Assembly (NCBI GenBank): GCA_032164245.1
Contig: JAVMKO010000018.1
Coordinates: forward strand, 744,001-808,000
Reading direction: 5' to 3'
Length of the DNA stretch: 64,000 bases
Source of the DNA: Sternotherus odoratus
Taxonomy: Eukaryota; Chordata; Testudines; Kinosternidae
Part shown: piece after piece, positions 38,349 to 49,664 of the stretch
Layout of the letters: the number at the start of each line of letters is the position of its first letter
How positions within the stretch are numbered: position 1 is the stretch's first letter
Notes under the pieces: generated by a model
The model's database searches: none
Told to the model about the DNA's origin: nothing
The model's input: the letters and a program-made list of their open reading frames with translations, nothing else
Translations under genes and position numbers: made by a program

Positions 38349-41300
38349 GAGAAAAAGCTGACAACCTTGTTGTTTTGCTTTGTATTTCCCCTGCTCCACG
38401 ATGAAATGCAGAACTGAAACAGACTGACCACAACCCTGGGTAGAACTAGGAAGCTCTCAGTGAAAAGTGACCTTTGAAGTGGGATTTGAAAGATTTCAGG
38501 ATTTCAATGTGAAAACACAAATGTTTGTGCTGGGAAAGCGAACTGGCACCTCCAGGATGGTGAGACTCAGACTGAGAGGGAAGTGGTTACATTGTGAACA
38601 ATCTGCTCAGACCCACATGTGGGGCACTGGTTCTACGCAAGGGATGCTCCAAAGGGCAGAGAAAGGAGGTGAGGGGTTGTGTGTGATTCATTTAGTCTCT
38701 CTGTGGCTACAGCTGATGGTGAAGAGGAAAAAGCTGGCAGGTGTGTCCAGAGGCATTAGACCTTCATTCCCACAGCAGGCCAACAAAGGGGACATGCGGG
38801 GATGACCTTAGGAGACTGCATTCCACAGGGACTGCTCCCCAGGAGGAAAAACCTACTCCCTCAGAATGACTGTGTAGGTTCCACTCTGAAGCTCATGGGT
38901 AAACCTCTGCCAGCATGTCTGAACACAAGGCAACTTGCTCATTATCGCTAGACAATGGGACATATTTAGGCAAATCTAAAGCTTGTGTGCTCAGGTGATG
39001 AGAGCCGGGCAGAGGCAACGTTTACATCATCGGGAAAAGGATCTTGTTTTATCAAATAAGGCAGAGGCAGCCACAGTATCAGGGACAGTTAAAAGCTGCC
39101 GAGTTCTGCATTGCTCCCTCTCATCATACAGCAGCAGTACGAGACCAGGAGACGACTGGAATAAGTGCCCCAGGATCACGGCCACTGGGCTGCAACTGGG
39201 CACAGGAGAAACAACTAGGATGTACCATCATGAATCACCATTTCGCTCAACAAGCTATTCACTGAGTAGACCGGGGGGATTGACTCTTCACAGTGAGTAT
39301 GTCTGTGGGAAAACAAGACATTTCCATAACAAATATCAGCCAGCCAATGTCAGATCAGGTCTTATTTGACTTTGTCTAATGTTCTTTTTAGTGTCACACC
39401 CCTTATTTTGATTTACTATTTGGGCTGTTTGCACCTTGCACTGCGGTGTCTGCGACAACAGACAGTAATCTCCTATGACACCGGGGCCAGGCCACTGAAT
39501 CATGCATCTGCCAACGCTCAGCTCTGCAAAGTAAATGCCGTGTGGGCGCTCTCAGGATGGCAGCCCCCAGCATTTCAGGGGCGGCAGACAGGCAAGCAGC
39601 CATCTCCTCAAGGGAAGCGGAGGGAGAGAAAAGGGAACCGTTGCCTGGCGAGAGCAGCTGACCTCTTTCCTCTGCTTCGCAACATGAAATGCTCTGTAAA
39701 TGCGACCGGGTACACAGGGACACCTCTGTGTTACTAATGAACAGTTTGTTTGGTCACTTGATTGAAGTAGCAGTGAGCAGGAGATGGAGCTCAGACGTGG
39801 CTGGGATAGGTTTCTGCAGCATGTGGGGGAGGAGAAGGTTGGTAGCTTACTTGAGTTTTACTAAATAGTCCTCTTTGTCTTACTCCAATTTATGTTACAA
39901 CAGCTGCCATCAGTGGATTTACACCAATGTACAAAAATGGTGTCCGAGCATCCTTGACCATTACTCCTTTCTGTGCAATGGCCGAGGTTACTTGTTTGGC
40001 AAATCTCTTCCTTTCTGCTTCCCCCTTCTCCAACCTATAGATGCAGCTTTCAAGGTGAGATAAGCACCACCACGAGAAGGGGGAAGTCAGAATTTGGGAA
40101 TAAAATCCTCCTCTATTCACTAGGGGCCCATCCAGTCCATTGACTGGGTAGACAGGGAACTCTTAGTGCCAGCCCAGGCTGTGTGCATGCCTGACTTGCT
40201 CTCCAGTGAGTAGCAGGCACTCTGTGGGTCCTTTTATGTTATTACCTTTTAAAATGTTTAACCAAATTCATGGATTAAAAACACTGGAAAATATTTCCAT
40301 TTAAATGCAAAACAGATGTGATATGTGAATATGCCTAAATAAATGTTTTCTCTCCATGTAAACACAGTAGGGGACAGTCACTCATTTTAGCTCCCCACAT
40401 TCCCATCAAATGTTTGCAAGTCATTGCTTACGGGTCTTTAAATTACATTGGTGGTTCTATCCCTTAAAGCAGCAATTGGCTTCTGAGCGCCAACAGGGCA
40501 GGTTCTGGTAAAAAGTTTATAGGACTTCTACCTTTATCCTGGGAACAAAGAGAGAAACCATACAACAAACATGCATCCATCTTTCATCTGTTCAGGTGGG
40601 ACAGCAGTGACAAAGAACCCACCACTGAAATACACAGTCATTCATTAAATATTCATCTCTGCAGCAGGAACGAAAGGAAAAGCAGCAGAACTTGCACCTT
40701 GAAAATCCTGCCAAGATATCAATGAGCAGTTTAAAATCCACAGCAAGAAGAAACAAAAACAGAGATGCCTCAATGAACCGTCCATCAGAGAGAGCAATGA
40801 ACCAGAACTAGAACAGAGAAACGGCTATTTTCACCCAGACGGTACCAGTGTCATATGGCCAGAGTTCCCATCCTCCTCCATACTGGGAGTACCCTGACTC
40901 TCAATCCTCTAGCCGTGATCTCCCTCCCCTGCATTTAGCAAACTGGGAGGGGCAGGGTCGGCATGAACCCCAGCTGTTTATTAGGAGGTAACACCCCACT
41001 CCCCAAGTTAAGAGCCCATGGAAAGAAACATTCAGAGCAAACCAACGTTGGCCAGGGACGTATTCTGCCAGGGCAGAGCCACATGAACCCCTTGCCTCTT
41101 CTCTGAGCTCCACAAGCACTTCAGAATTCTGCCAATGCCAAGTGCCCGTTTCTTCATCTAACAGAGCAGAGGCCTGCGTTAGTGTGCTGCCCTTTAGTAA
41201 AGTTCACAGATTGTACAGACTTGTCAAGGACTCGGCCTGGCATTCTCTGCTCCTCCAGCGCTTCCTTGTGAACTGAACAAAGGCGTTTGAATGGCTTGGA

Positions 41301-41745
41301 GTGCAATGGACTGGATTGGATACACAAGACTGCAATGCCTTGTGGGCAGAACAGCTGCCTCAGTTACATTTGGTTCATGTTTCCAAAGGTCTCTCTGCAA
41401 CCAAAAGGATTAATGAAACTAAGGGGTCAGAAAGGGAGAATGCTGTAGAATGATTGCAGCCTCCAGGAGGAGGAGAAACCCTGCCATGTGGCAATAGAAA
41501 TGGGCAGAGTGTTCTGATGCCATGTGACCATTCCTTGCACACCTGAAACGCAGGCTGTAATTCTACACTAATTGGTCCCATCAGACTACAGCACTCAACT
41601 GGGGCCTATGAACTATGGCACAGAAACCTGTCAGTCTATGGAAATGGAAGAGATCTACTTGGTTATCTAATCCATCTTCCTGGAATACAGGATTGCTGCC
41701 TTCAGTGTCTCCTCCGGTCAGAGATTCTGGGAGGAGGGGGCGGGC
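38349..41745. other. Unique sequence, no gene recognised
   Basis: About 3.4 kb. Frames of 106-128 codons at 38983-39737 overlap one another on both strands. No domain or repeat recognised. Confidence 0.5.
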
Positions 41746-41869
41746 GGCGGTGACCAGATGTCCCAGTTTTATAGGGAAAGTCCTGATATTTGGGGCTTTT
41801 TCTTATATAGGCACCTATTATCCCCCACTTCCTGTCATGATTTTTCAGACTTGCTGTCTGGTCTGTGTA
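41746..41869. mobile_element. 124-bp hAT MITE (GGGTGACCAGA family), copy 2, degraded ends
   Basis: GGTGACCAGATGTCCCAGTT, GGGGCTTTTTCTTATATAGG and GATTTTTCAGACTTGCTGTC align with the copies at 11485 and 59607. Both ends have diverged (TCTGGTCTGTGTA instead of TCTGGTCACCCTA), and the flanks no longer show a duplication. Confidence 0.8.
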
Positions 41870-43242
41870 GCAGGTGGGGCTGCCGCACTCCCTGGCTGGA
41901 AGTGATTCCATCACATACCGGATTTAGGGTTTGGTCCAAGGACTCTTAGCACCCCACTATACACATTGTTCCAGAGCCCCTGTCTCCTGTACAATGTCCA
42001 GACTACTTTTAAAGAGGGTTAAGATCACTATTCCACAACCCAACAGACCTCACTATATTTCTTCATATTCAGCCTAAACTTTCCCTTCCTTCCCTTCTAT
42101 CTGGTATGTGTACCTCTGTCCTCTTGGATCACCCCAAACAATTTTCTCTGTGGTTGTTCAAATGAGAAGACTGGCGCTGATAAACTTCCCTTTGCATTCC
42201 CTTGCCGAATGGAGCAAAGCAGAGGGGGAAGGAGGAGAATGGCAAAGAGTGTCACAAACGGGGACTGATGGGAATGTGGTGCTTTTGGGGAAAGTACGAC
42301 TGCTTTTTGCCCTCCCATTTCAAATGCTGTTTTTCCGCCCTTAGATCAGCCTTATGGGCAACTGGGGTAGACAGGGCTCCTGTGTTTCTGGGGGAGTGGT
42401 CCATAACATGCAGCCACATACTGGCCTATTCAGTTATAACTTTAGAAAAGAAAATACAAATAATGGAAACAAGGGCTCATATTTCCCAGCCCTCGTGGCG
42501 ACACCGATCTGGAGTCTCTCAGCAGCACATCGGCTCCACGTCAGCATAACAGAAATGTAAAAGGATGCCTCCTTTATATGTAAAATTTGAACATTTCACT
42601 ATTTTGCTCAGTAGGCTAGAAAGAAAGAACTTCTCAGCGACAATGTGTTTATTATCTACAGCAACATTGGGCACTAGGCTCTGAGCACCCAGCAAACTGC
42701 TTTGCTGTTCTGCCGTCACTGGCATGGTCAGTGGCTTTTTCTCACAATATAAAGTTCTAATTGGTGATGTGTAACTTGAAAGCAAGCTGCAAACGGTTAA
42801 TTTCTACAAAATAGTTTCATCCTTGACATCTCTCCTGGAGGCTGATCAACTTTCTTCTGCAAACATTATGAAATGTGTAATATTTATCTGGTGCCTTAAT
42901 GAGAAAAATGTGACTTTCTGATATTTTCCTAGATAACATCAAAAGACTTGAGAATCAATAAACCCCTATCCCCCACAGAGCATTTGATCCAACACAACAC
43001 TATTGGGTCTGACATCAACAGAGAGACTTACAACTGTCACAACTCTTAGCATATCAAATGAAAGTTCATTTCTAACTGCATTACTCTGAATTTGCAGTTT
43101 CTTGGGAATGTGAAGAACTAATATGGAGGTGGACGGATTATTGAGACCCCCACGTTCAGCCATGGAAGTTACTGAGATTTTTGGAAAGATCAGATTTAAA
43201 AGCACAGACAACAGCAGTAGCCACGTTACTACAGCAAGTTTC
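41870..43242. other. Unique sequence, no feature recognised
   Basis: Overlapping chance frames at 42097-42560. No recognised repeat. Confidence 0.5.
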
Positions 43243-43245
43243 TTA

Positions 43246-43542
43246 GCCCTGGTCTACATTGGAGGGAAGGAGGATCGACCTAAGATACGCAACTTCAGCT
43301 ACGCGAATAGCGTAACTGAACTCAACATAGTTAGGTCGACTTACCATGGCGCCTTCACGGCGCTGAGTAGATTGCTGCTGCTCCCCCATCGACTGCGCCT
43401 GCACCTCTCGCCATGGTGGAGTACTGGCATCAACAATAGAGCGCCCGAGGATTGATTTATCACGTCTAGACTAGATGCAATAAATTGATCTCCAATAGAT
43501 CAGTCACAACCCGCAGATCTGGCAGGTAGTGTAGACTTGGCC
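43246..43542. mobile_element. PIF/Harbinger-type MITE flanked by TTA
   Basis: The left terminus GCCCTGGTCTACATTGG and the right terminus (complement GGCCAAGTCTACACTA) form inverted repeats. TTA lies directly outside on both sides (43243-43245 and 43543-43545), matching the TWA duplication of Harbinger elements. The interior is rich in CpG-derived words (AGCTACGCGAATAGCGTAAC, GATTTATCACGTCTAGAC) and nested palindromes, including TCTAGACTAGA. The 110-codon frame across its left half (43123-43455) is not a gene. 297 bp, non-autonomous. Confidence 0.82.
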
Positions 43543-43545
43543 TTA

Positions 43546-43668
43546 GACTGCAATCTCTTCAGGGCAGAGATTATCCTTGTTGTGGGTTTGTAAAGTGCCT
43601 GGTGCAATGGGACTTGGCCCATGACTGGGTTCCTAGACACTACAGTAATGCACTCCACAGCAATACTG
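43546..43668 (+). repeat. L2-type LINE 3' end relic
   Basis: It begins GACTGCAATCTCTTCAGGGC then AGAGATTATCCTTG, then GTAAAGTGCCTGGTGCAATG and CCTAGACACTACAGTAAT. The GACTGTAAGCTC...GGGCAG...AGTGCCTGG layout is that of L2 3' ends. It abuts the Harbinger MITE, which may have inserted at its edge. Confidence 0.6.
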
Positions 43669-45657
43669 ACCGCAGACAAAGCTCAATATCTGGATTAATT
43701 CCATAGAGATCGGTTTCCAAATAGATCCAAATTCTGAAACCCAAAGAACAGAAGTGCGCTGCTACTGCCATCCATGTTTCTTGCAAATCTCCCCTTTGCT
43801 ACCACCACATCATAACCACTGTTGGGCTGCTACCAGTATTAGTCATTTCTGGTGAAATTCATCAGCGTGCAGGAAGTCAGCACAAGGCTAGGAATCTCAC
43901 CACAGGGCTGAATTCACCCTTTGAGAGAGTTTATTATCTGTGCTGCAGAGTGAATTTAAGTCAGATGGACAGACACAGACTGGCTTAAGATTCATCTTCA
44001 TAACTTCCATATCTCTAGAGCTTGACGGCGGCACAATAAGACTGTTAATTTCCCCTTGTAAGGACAGTATCACTTTCTAGGGAACGCACTGGTATGTATG
44101 AAAGGGAAGGGGGCTTTAGTCTGCATCTCCAAGTCCCTTGCTTTGATTCTATTTTGCTGGACAAATACAAAAGATTAGCCACTTTCTTGCTGTCCTGACT
44201 CCAGAACTCTCAGAGGCTTGGGGCAGGATCTACATCTAGAAAGTTGCTCTGTTTGTGGGACACCAAGAGAAGCCCTTTACTGGTTAGCTATCCTAGAAAT
44301 GGCAGTCAAGTCCCTCCCGGCTCAAGTGCTAGAATGCTCTAGGACAAAACACTGTTAATTCCATAATTCCTTAAATCTCAGTTGACGCAAGGCCCCTTTA
44401 AGGAGTCAGTGAAAGACAGTTCTAACATATAACCACAGCAGAGTGTGCATATGAACAACATGTGTTTCTGTGGAATACACAAACTACTGGGTTAGCAAGT
44501 TATTTCTCATTCCACACAAAGATAAAGTCTGTTTATTACATACACCAAACACTGTTCTTCAGCATAAAAATCAGCCTTTGGAGTCAGCGCTTCATCTTCT
44601 GACAAGCAGTTTGTTACACAAATCAATTTGTATTCACTACATTGGAATAGCAGGCCCTCCATTCCGCACAGTTCCCTTCAATCAAAGGTTCCTTACTGGG
44701 TCCCTGACATACATACAGTTCTGGGGTTGCAAAACTCTATTCCCAACTCAAGATTCCGTGTGCATGTTTACAAAGCAACTCGAGTACAATTTAATTTACA
44801 GAGATCCCATTTTTATGGTAAATGTTACACTTTCTAAACCATTCATTGCATAAAAGTCAGTTTAGCCACATTTCTGACACAACAAACGCCTTATAATGGA
44901 ATCTACGTGTCCTGATCACTCTTGGCTAATCATAGGAGAATGGAGAAGAACTCAGATGTTTGGCTCCAATCATCAGCATTCAAATTTCAGTGCCAGATTT
45001 CTTGGAGCAAACACATTGCAAATAAATAACCTCAATAAAAGTGTTTTGGTTTTTTTAATCATCCGTGTTTTGCAGGTCATTAAGATGCAACATTAAGATG
45101 CAACAAGCAGCCTCAGCCACTCTCCCTGTATGTTACATTTCTGATGCACACAATATATTGGTAAAGTGAGAGAATATCATTAAAGGTTAATTATGAGCAA
45201 CTTAAAGGTTATTTTTGCATATCTCACCTCCTGGACAAAAGCTGCTTCTTCATTACCATAATAGAATATAAATTAAGATGTAAAGCATTTAAAATGCCAC
45301 AAAGTCCTTAATTTTATTAGCATGTTAAATACCATGAACAAATAGGAGTTTTCTTGGTCCTTCTGCAATTTTCAAACTTTCCCTGGAGAACAGCTTTTTT
45401 CTGTAAACTCAATGAATTTCTGATATTGGGAAAGAGAAACCCTCTCCTTGCTTTTTCAAATCCTCCCATTTCTTTATTACATGTTTTAATCCGAGAGCAT
45501 TAAATGCTTAAAAAGAGCTAGAGACGTAGTTCTAGCTGTCAAGTTTCACCACAACCATTGTTCATAATATAAGGACAAGTCTCCTCACACTCATCTCTAT
45601 CGCTCTTTTCATTCTCACCAGATCAGGAACAGCCAATGTCTTATTCAGCTGAGGTCC
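43669..45657. other. Unique AT-rich sequence, no gene recognised
   Basis: The 127-codon frame at 44470-44853 has no domain. The stretch 45010-45500 is repeat-free and AT-rich. Confidence 0.45.
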
Positions 45658-45665
45658 CTGATAAC

Positions 45666-46308
45666 TAGTGTCCCACTAAATTCACAGTCATTAGAATGGG
45701 TCACGGATGGTGAAATCGGGTCTATCACTGTGAAATCTGTTCTTTTGTGTACTTTTACCCTATACTATACAGATTTCACGGGGGAGACCAGCCTCTCTCA
45801 AACTGGTGGATCCTGACCCTAAAGGAAGTTGTAGGGGAGTCAAGATCATTTTAGGGGGGTCATGGTATTGCCACCCTTACACTTCTGTGCTGGGTGCCCA
45901 GGAAGCAGTGGCTGCTGGCCAGGTACCCAGCTCTGAAGGCAGTGCCCTGCCAGTAGCAGCGCAGAAGTAAGGGTGGTAATATTACACCACAACATCCTTA
46001 CTTCTGCAGTGCTGTGGGTGGCGGCTCTACCTTCAGAGCTGGACTCTCAGCCAGCAGCCACCGCTCTCCAGCTGCTCAGCTCTGAAGGCAGCACCACAGA
46101 AGTAAGGGTACTGCAACCCCTCCATCAATAACCTTGTGACACCCACCCACACCCACCCACACACACAACACTCCTTTTTGGGTCAAAACCCCTACAGTTA
46201 CACCATGACATTTCAGATTTAAATAGCTGACATCATGAAATTTACTATTTTTAAAATCCTATGACCGTGAAATTGACCAAAATGGATCATGAATTTGGTA
46301 GGGCCCTA
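45666..46308. mobile_element. 643-bp non-autonomous hAT element with exact 8-bp TSD
   Basis: The termini are TAGTGTCCCACTAAATTCAC and GAATTTGGTAGGGCCCTA, an imperfect inverted pair. CTGATAAC occurs immediately outside on both sides (45658-45665 and 46309-46316), an exact 8-bp hAT-type duplication. The interior alternates direct and inverted copies of an AGAAGTAAGGGTGG module (45871-45890 inverted, 45961-45980 direct, 45993-46008 inverted, 46097-46112 direct) and an AGCTCTGAAGGCAG module (45930, 46030 inverted, 46078). It also has a CCCACACA tract at 46141-46168. No transposase reading frame. Confidence 0.88.
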
Positions 46309-46316
46309 CTGATAAC

Positions 46317-48389
46317 ACACACATCATACACAGCAGCCTTTGAAATCTTGCCAAGTTCTTTCCCCCATATTATTCAATCTGTGGAGAATCAGAACCAGTC
46401 CACGTTCTGAATTTCAATTTTGCCCAAAGGTAACAGTATGATTTTTTCATTGACATCTATTGATGGAAGAGCTTACCAAGCCTCAGTGAAAGCAGACTCC
46501 GGTTTACTGAATAATTTATTGCTACACTTTGTCAGATAATCTCTTTTTCTGATGATTCCACATATTCCAGGGTTCTCCATTGCCAAAGGAAGGATGGGGA
46601 TGAAACCGCAGAGCTGCTTGCTACAGATAATAGTGACAGGCTGTCACGGCCATCCAGCCCAGCGGGGGGTCTGGGCTCCCACTTGCTGCCTATGTGCAGA
46701 GGCAGACAGGGACTAAGGATGTTGCTGTTGATGTGCGTCTTTGTGGGAATTGCAAAGATGCCCAAGAACGTGAACCTCCATGGCATGGTATCCTGGAGGA
46801 TTCCAAACAAGCAGGTTGGGCCAAGCCCATAAGGGGCTGCCTGGGGTTTTTGGGATACAACCCACCGCACTTGCTCATCAGGGAGGGGACATAACACAAG
46901 GCCCAACCCTTGTGTCTTCCTCTGGGATACAGTCGGTCTGCAATATTAGGAACACAGGAGGTATAAGCGGAGGCTGGGTGAAGTTAAAAGCACACTCATG
47001 AGCAGCTGTACCCATTAACTCGGATGAAAAGCAGAGCGAACCGCCTTACACAGCACTTCAGACAAAGACTAAAATATCAGCATTTGCACCAATTAAATCC
47101 CAGCCTTTTAGGATACATAGAGATCTTCTTATCCTGCTAAGTTTGCAGGTATTGTCTATAACAATGGTGCCATTCTTCTGAGTTACTAGTTAAATATTAA
47201 ATAAAACAAGCTCTCCAGTAGCACAAGCTCTCACCTGCTGTCTAGCTGAATAATTCATGGCAAACATATTTGAATGAAATAGTTAAAGACAATGAACTGA
47301 TCTAGGTCAGGCATCCTGACTGCTCTAGCAATTCTGCTATTAAGTCATTTTAAAACAAGAGATGAGCTGTTGAAAGGATTAATTATTGGCTTTTCAACTC
47401 TTCTGGACCACGGTGGCTAAAATCATTACCAATCAATGGTTATTAAACCATCTCAGTACAGTTTATCCTCCCTCTTCAAGGGGAAAGAGAGCTGGAAATA
47501 CAAAGAACAATATGAAAAAAGGGTCAAGATCTGAAAAGTAGAAGATGAGCAGTGCCGTATGAAGCAGGGATGGTGTCAAGCACTATCCCAAGTTCAAAAG
47601 AAACCGACTGCACATACATTTCCTGAGCTAAACAGAGAGATGCAATTTATGCAGTTTCATAAAATAAAAACAAAAATTCTAGTAGCACAAGCAGAAAAGC
47701 AGATTTTATAGCCTACGTAGGTGGGGGAGACGGGAGAACTGATTTAAGGAAAGGCTGACGATCTAATCTGATGTATCTAAGAGGCTTTAGCTAGCTTCCA
47801 ACAAGATTTCAATAACCAGAGCAGGACTTTGGATACAAAGCTGCACATTTTAACCCTTCTTCTTTCCTTCTCACCCCCTTCCTAGATCTCCCACCTGTAG
47901 GCCACCACATGCCCTTACAAAACAACACATGCTAAATTCCTTGCACAGCGAACTGTATTTTCTTCTGCTTAGGAAAGTCACTAAAAAGAAAACCGCCCAT
48001 GTTGTAAAAGATACAAAAAAAGGACTCAGCGCGATGAAGCAAATGAAGAATTCAAAAGTAGATTTTCTCAGCAACTGCTGGAGAGTGACACAAACTCACA
48101 ATCAGCATCTCTGCCCATGTGGAGAAGGGCTGCTCATTAAGAGTAAGAGGGAGCCCTCTTCTGAATAATACATTCGGTTTCACTCTTCTCTTCGGATTCT
48201 TTCAGAGTGGTAACACTTGCATCATTCCTGCGCACTGCATATCTGTGAAGTGGATAATAAGTTAACTCAAAAACCTGGCTATGTGTTTGAGGATCCCTGC
48301 TCTATGGGCAACGTTTGGGGCCACATTATCTGCATCTCAGAGTCAAACACACAAAAAAGCTGTGTGAACACAATGCAAAGGTGGAACTT
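46317..48389. other. Unique sequence, no feature recognised
   Basis: Overlapping frames at 46532-47001 on both strands are chance-like. No recognised repeat. Confidence 0.5.
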
Positions 48390-48765
48390 AGAACTGATTG
48401 GAAGTTTTCCATCAGGAAATTCACTTTCTTCAAAATTTAAATTTTGGTGGGAAAATGTCAGTTCTTCCTCGGAAGATCATTTGCGGCTCTGCAGCTCCCC
48501 CTGCTCCCCCCTCCTCCCACTTCCCAGCATCCTATTAAGCGGGCTGTTGGGAAGCCCAGGAGGAATCTTTCCCTTAGAAAACACTGAAATATCCCAGCGG
48601 GGAGCTAGTTTTGCTGTTTCCAAAATATTGCAGAAATTTAGATCCAGGTAAAATTTCAAGTTTTTGTTTTTTTCATCCCAATTTGGGATGGAAAATTTTT
48701 CAAAAATCTCAGAAATGTTCCCAGAACTGAAATGCCATTTTCCTGCCAGCTGTAGGGGAAATAGC
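48390..48765 (+). repeat. Unclassified interspersed repeat ending in CCAGCTG
   Basis: Runs of TTTTCC/GGAAAA/AAATTTT words (TTTGGGATGGAAAATTTTTC, AAATCTCAGAAATGTTCCC, TTTTCCTGCCAGCTG) resemble the 3' module at 1900 and 11036. The left border is uncertain, and a GC-rich insert at 48480-48560 may be unrelated. The 144-codon plus frame (48217-48651) runs through it and is not supported as a gene. Confidence 0.45.
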
Positions 48766-49633
48766 AAGCATTCCAATGTCTGGAAATTCCAAAAGAGTTG
48801 ACTCAGGAGCCACCAGCACTGGGCAGTATATTAGTGCAGAACGACACTGGCTTGGTATTATGTGGTCCTATGTGCCAAGAATGCATTATACTAATGCTTT
48901 GTGGCCTGTGCTGGCTGCCAACTGGTCTCTGGAATGAAAGAGGTAATTTGGCTGCATCTAGACATGCCTACAGGGTCTGAGAAGCCACCCCTCACCCTCT
49001 GTCATACTGCTCCAGCTGCAATCAGTGGCAGCAGCCAAGTTAAGGGACCCCTAATTAATACATTGAGAGGACCAGTGTCAGAGTGTTTTGCAAGAAGGAC
49101 CCTGTGCACTCTAATTGTTATGTAATTAGCTCTGCTGTGTATTGAGCTTTTCAAAATAAAAACCGATTTAAGAAACAACGTCAAAGTATAAGCCACATTT
49201 TTTTTATTTTAAAATAATCAACTCAGCTAATTGAGAAAATTTCAACATATACCCAGTGCATTAAAATACAAGCTCTTCAGCACAGACTGCACTGGAGAGC
49301 TGTGCTTGCAAGGTAATGACCTTAACACTGTAAATTAATTCTAAAGCACAATTGTTTTCAATCTTCATTTAAAGCCAACCTTAGTTAATCTTGCTTTTAA
49401 TGACATAGGAAATGGAAATTCCCATAATAAAATAAGTTATGAATATGTATTACCCTATTTTTACCTGAAAATTGAATAATTCATCAATTAACTTTACTAT
49501 TAATTATTCAATACAAAATTAATATACTGCAAAATTCTAACATCTTTAGAACCCCATGGCACTTTCTGATAAAAACTAATAGCGGAAATATAATGTGATT
49601 ATGTAATGTGTATACATATGGGGTATTTGTAAC
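48766..49633. other. Unique sequence; 49190-49560 is very AT-rich and repeat-free
   Basis: ATTAAT, AATTAAC and TTAATTATTC words cluster between 49300 and 49530 without any recognised mobile element. A conserved non-coding element is possible but cannot be shown from one sequence. Confidence 0.4.

Positions 49634-49659
<26 letters not shown>
49634..49659. repeat. (CA)n microsatellite
   Basis: Thirteen CA units without interruption. Confidence 0.95.

Positions 49660-49664
<5 letters not shown>

Noticed and set aside
43123..43455. 110-codon plus-strand frame
   Set aside because: Most of it is the Harbinger-type MITE.
48217..48651. 144-codon plus-strand frame
   Set aside because: It runs into a dispersed repeat and encodes no known domain.
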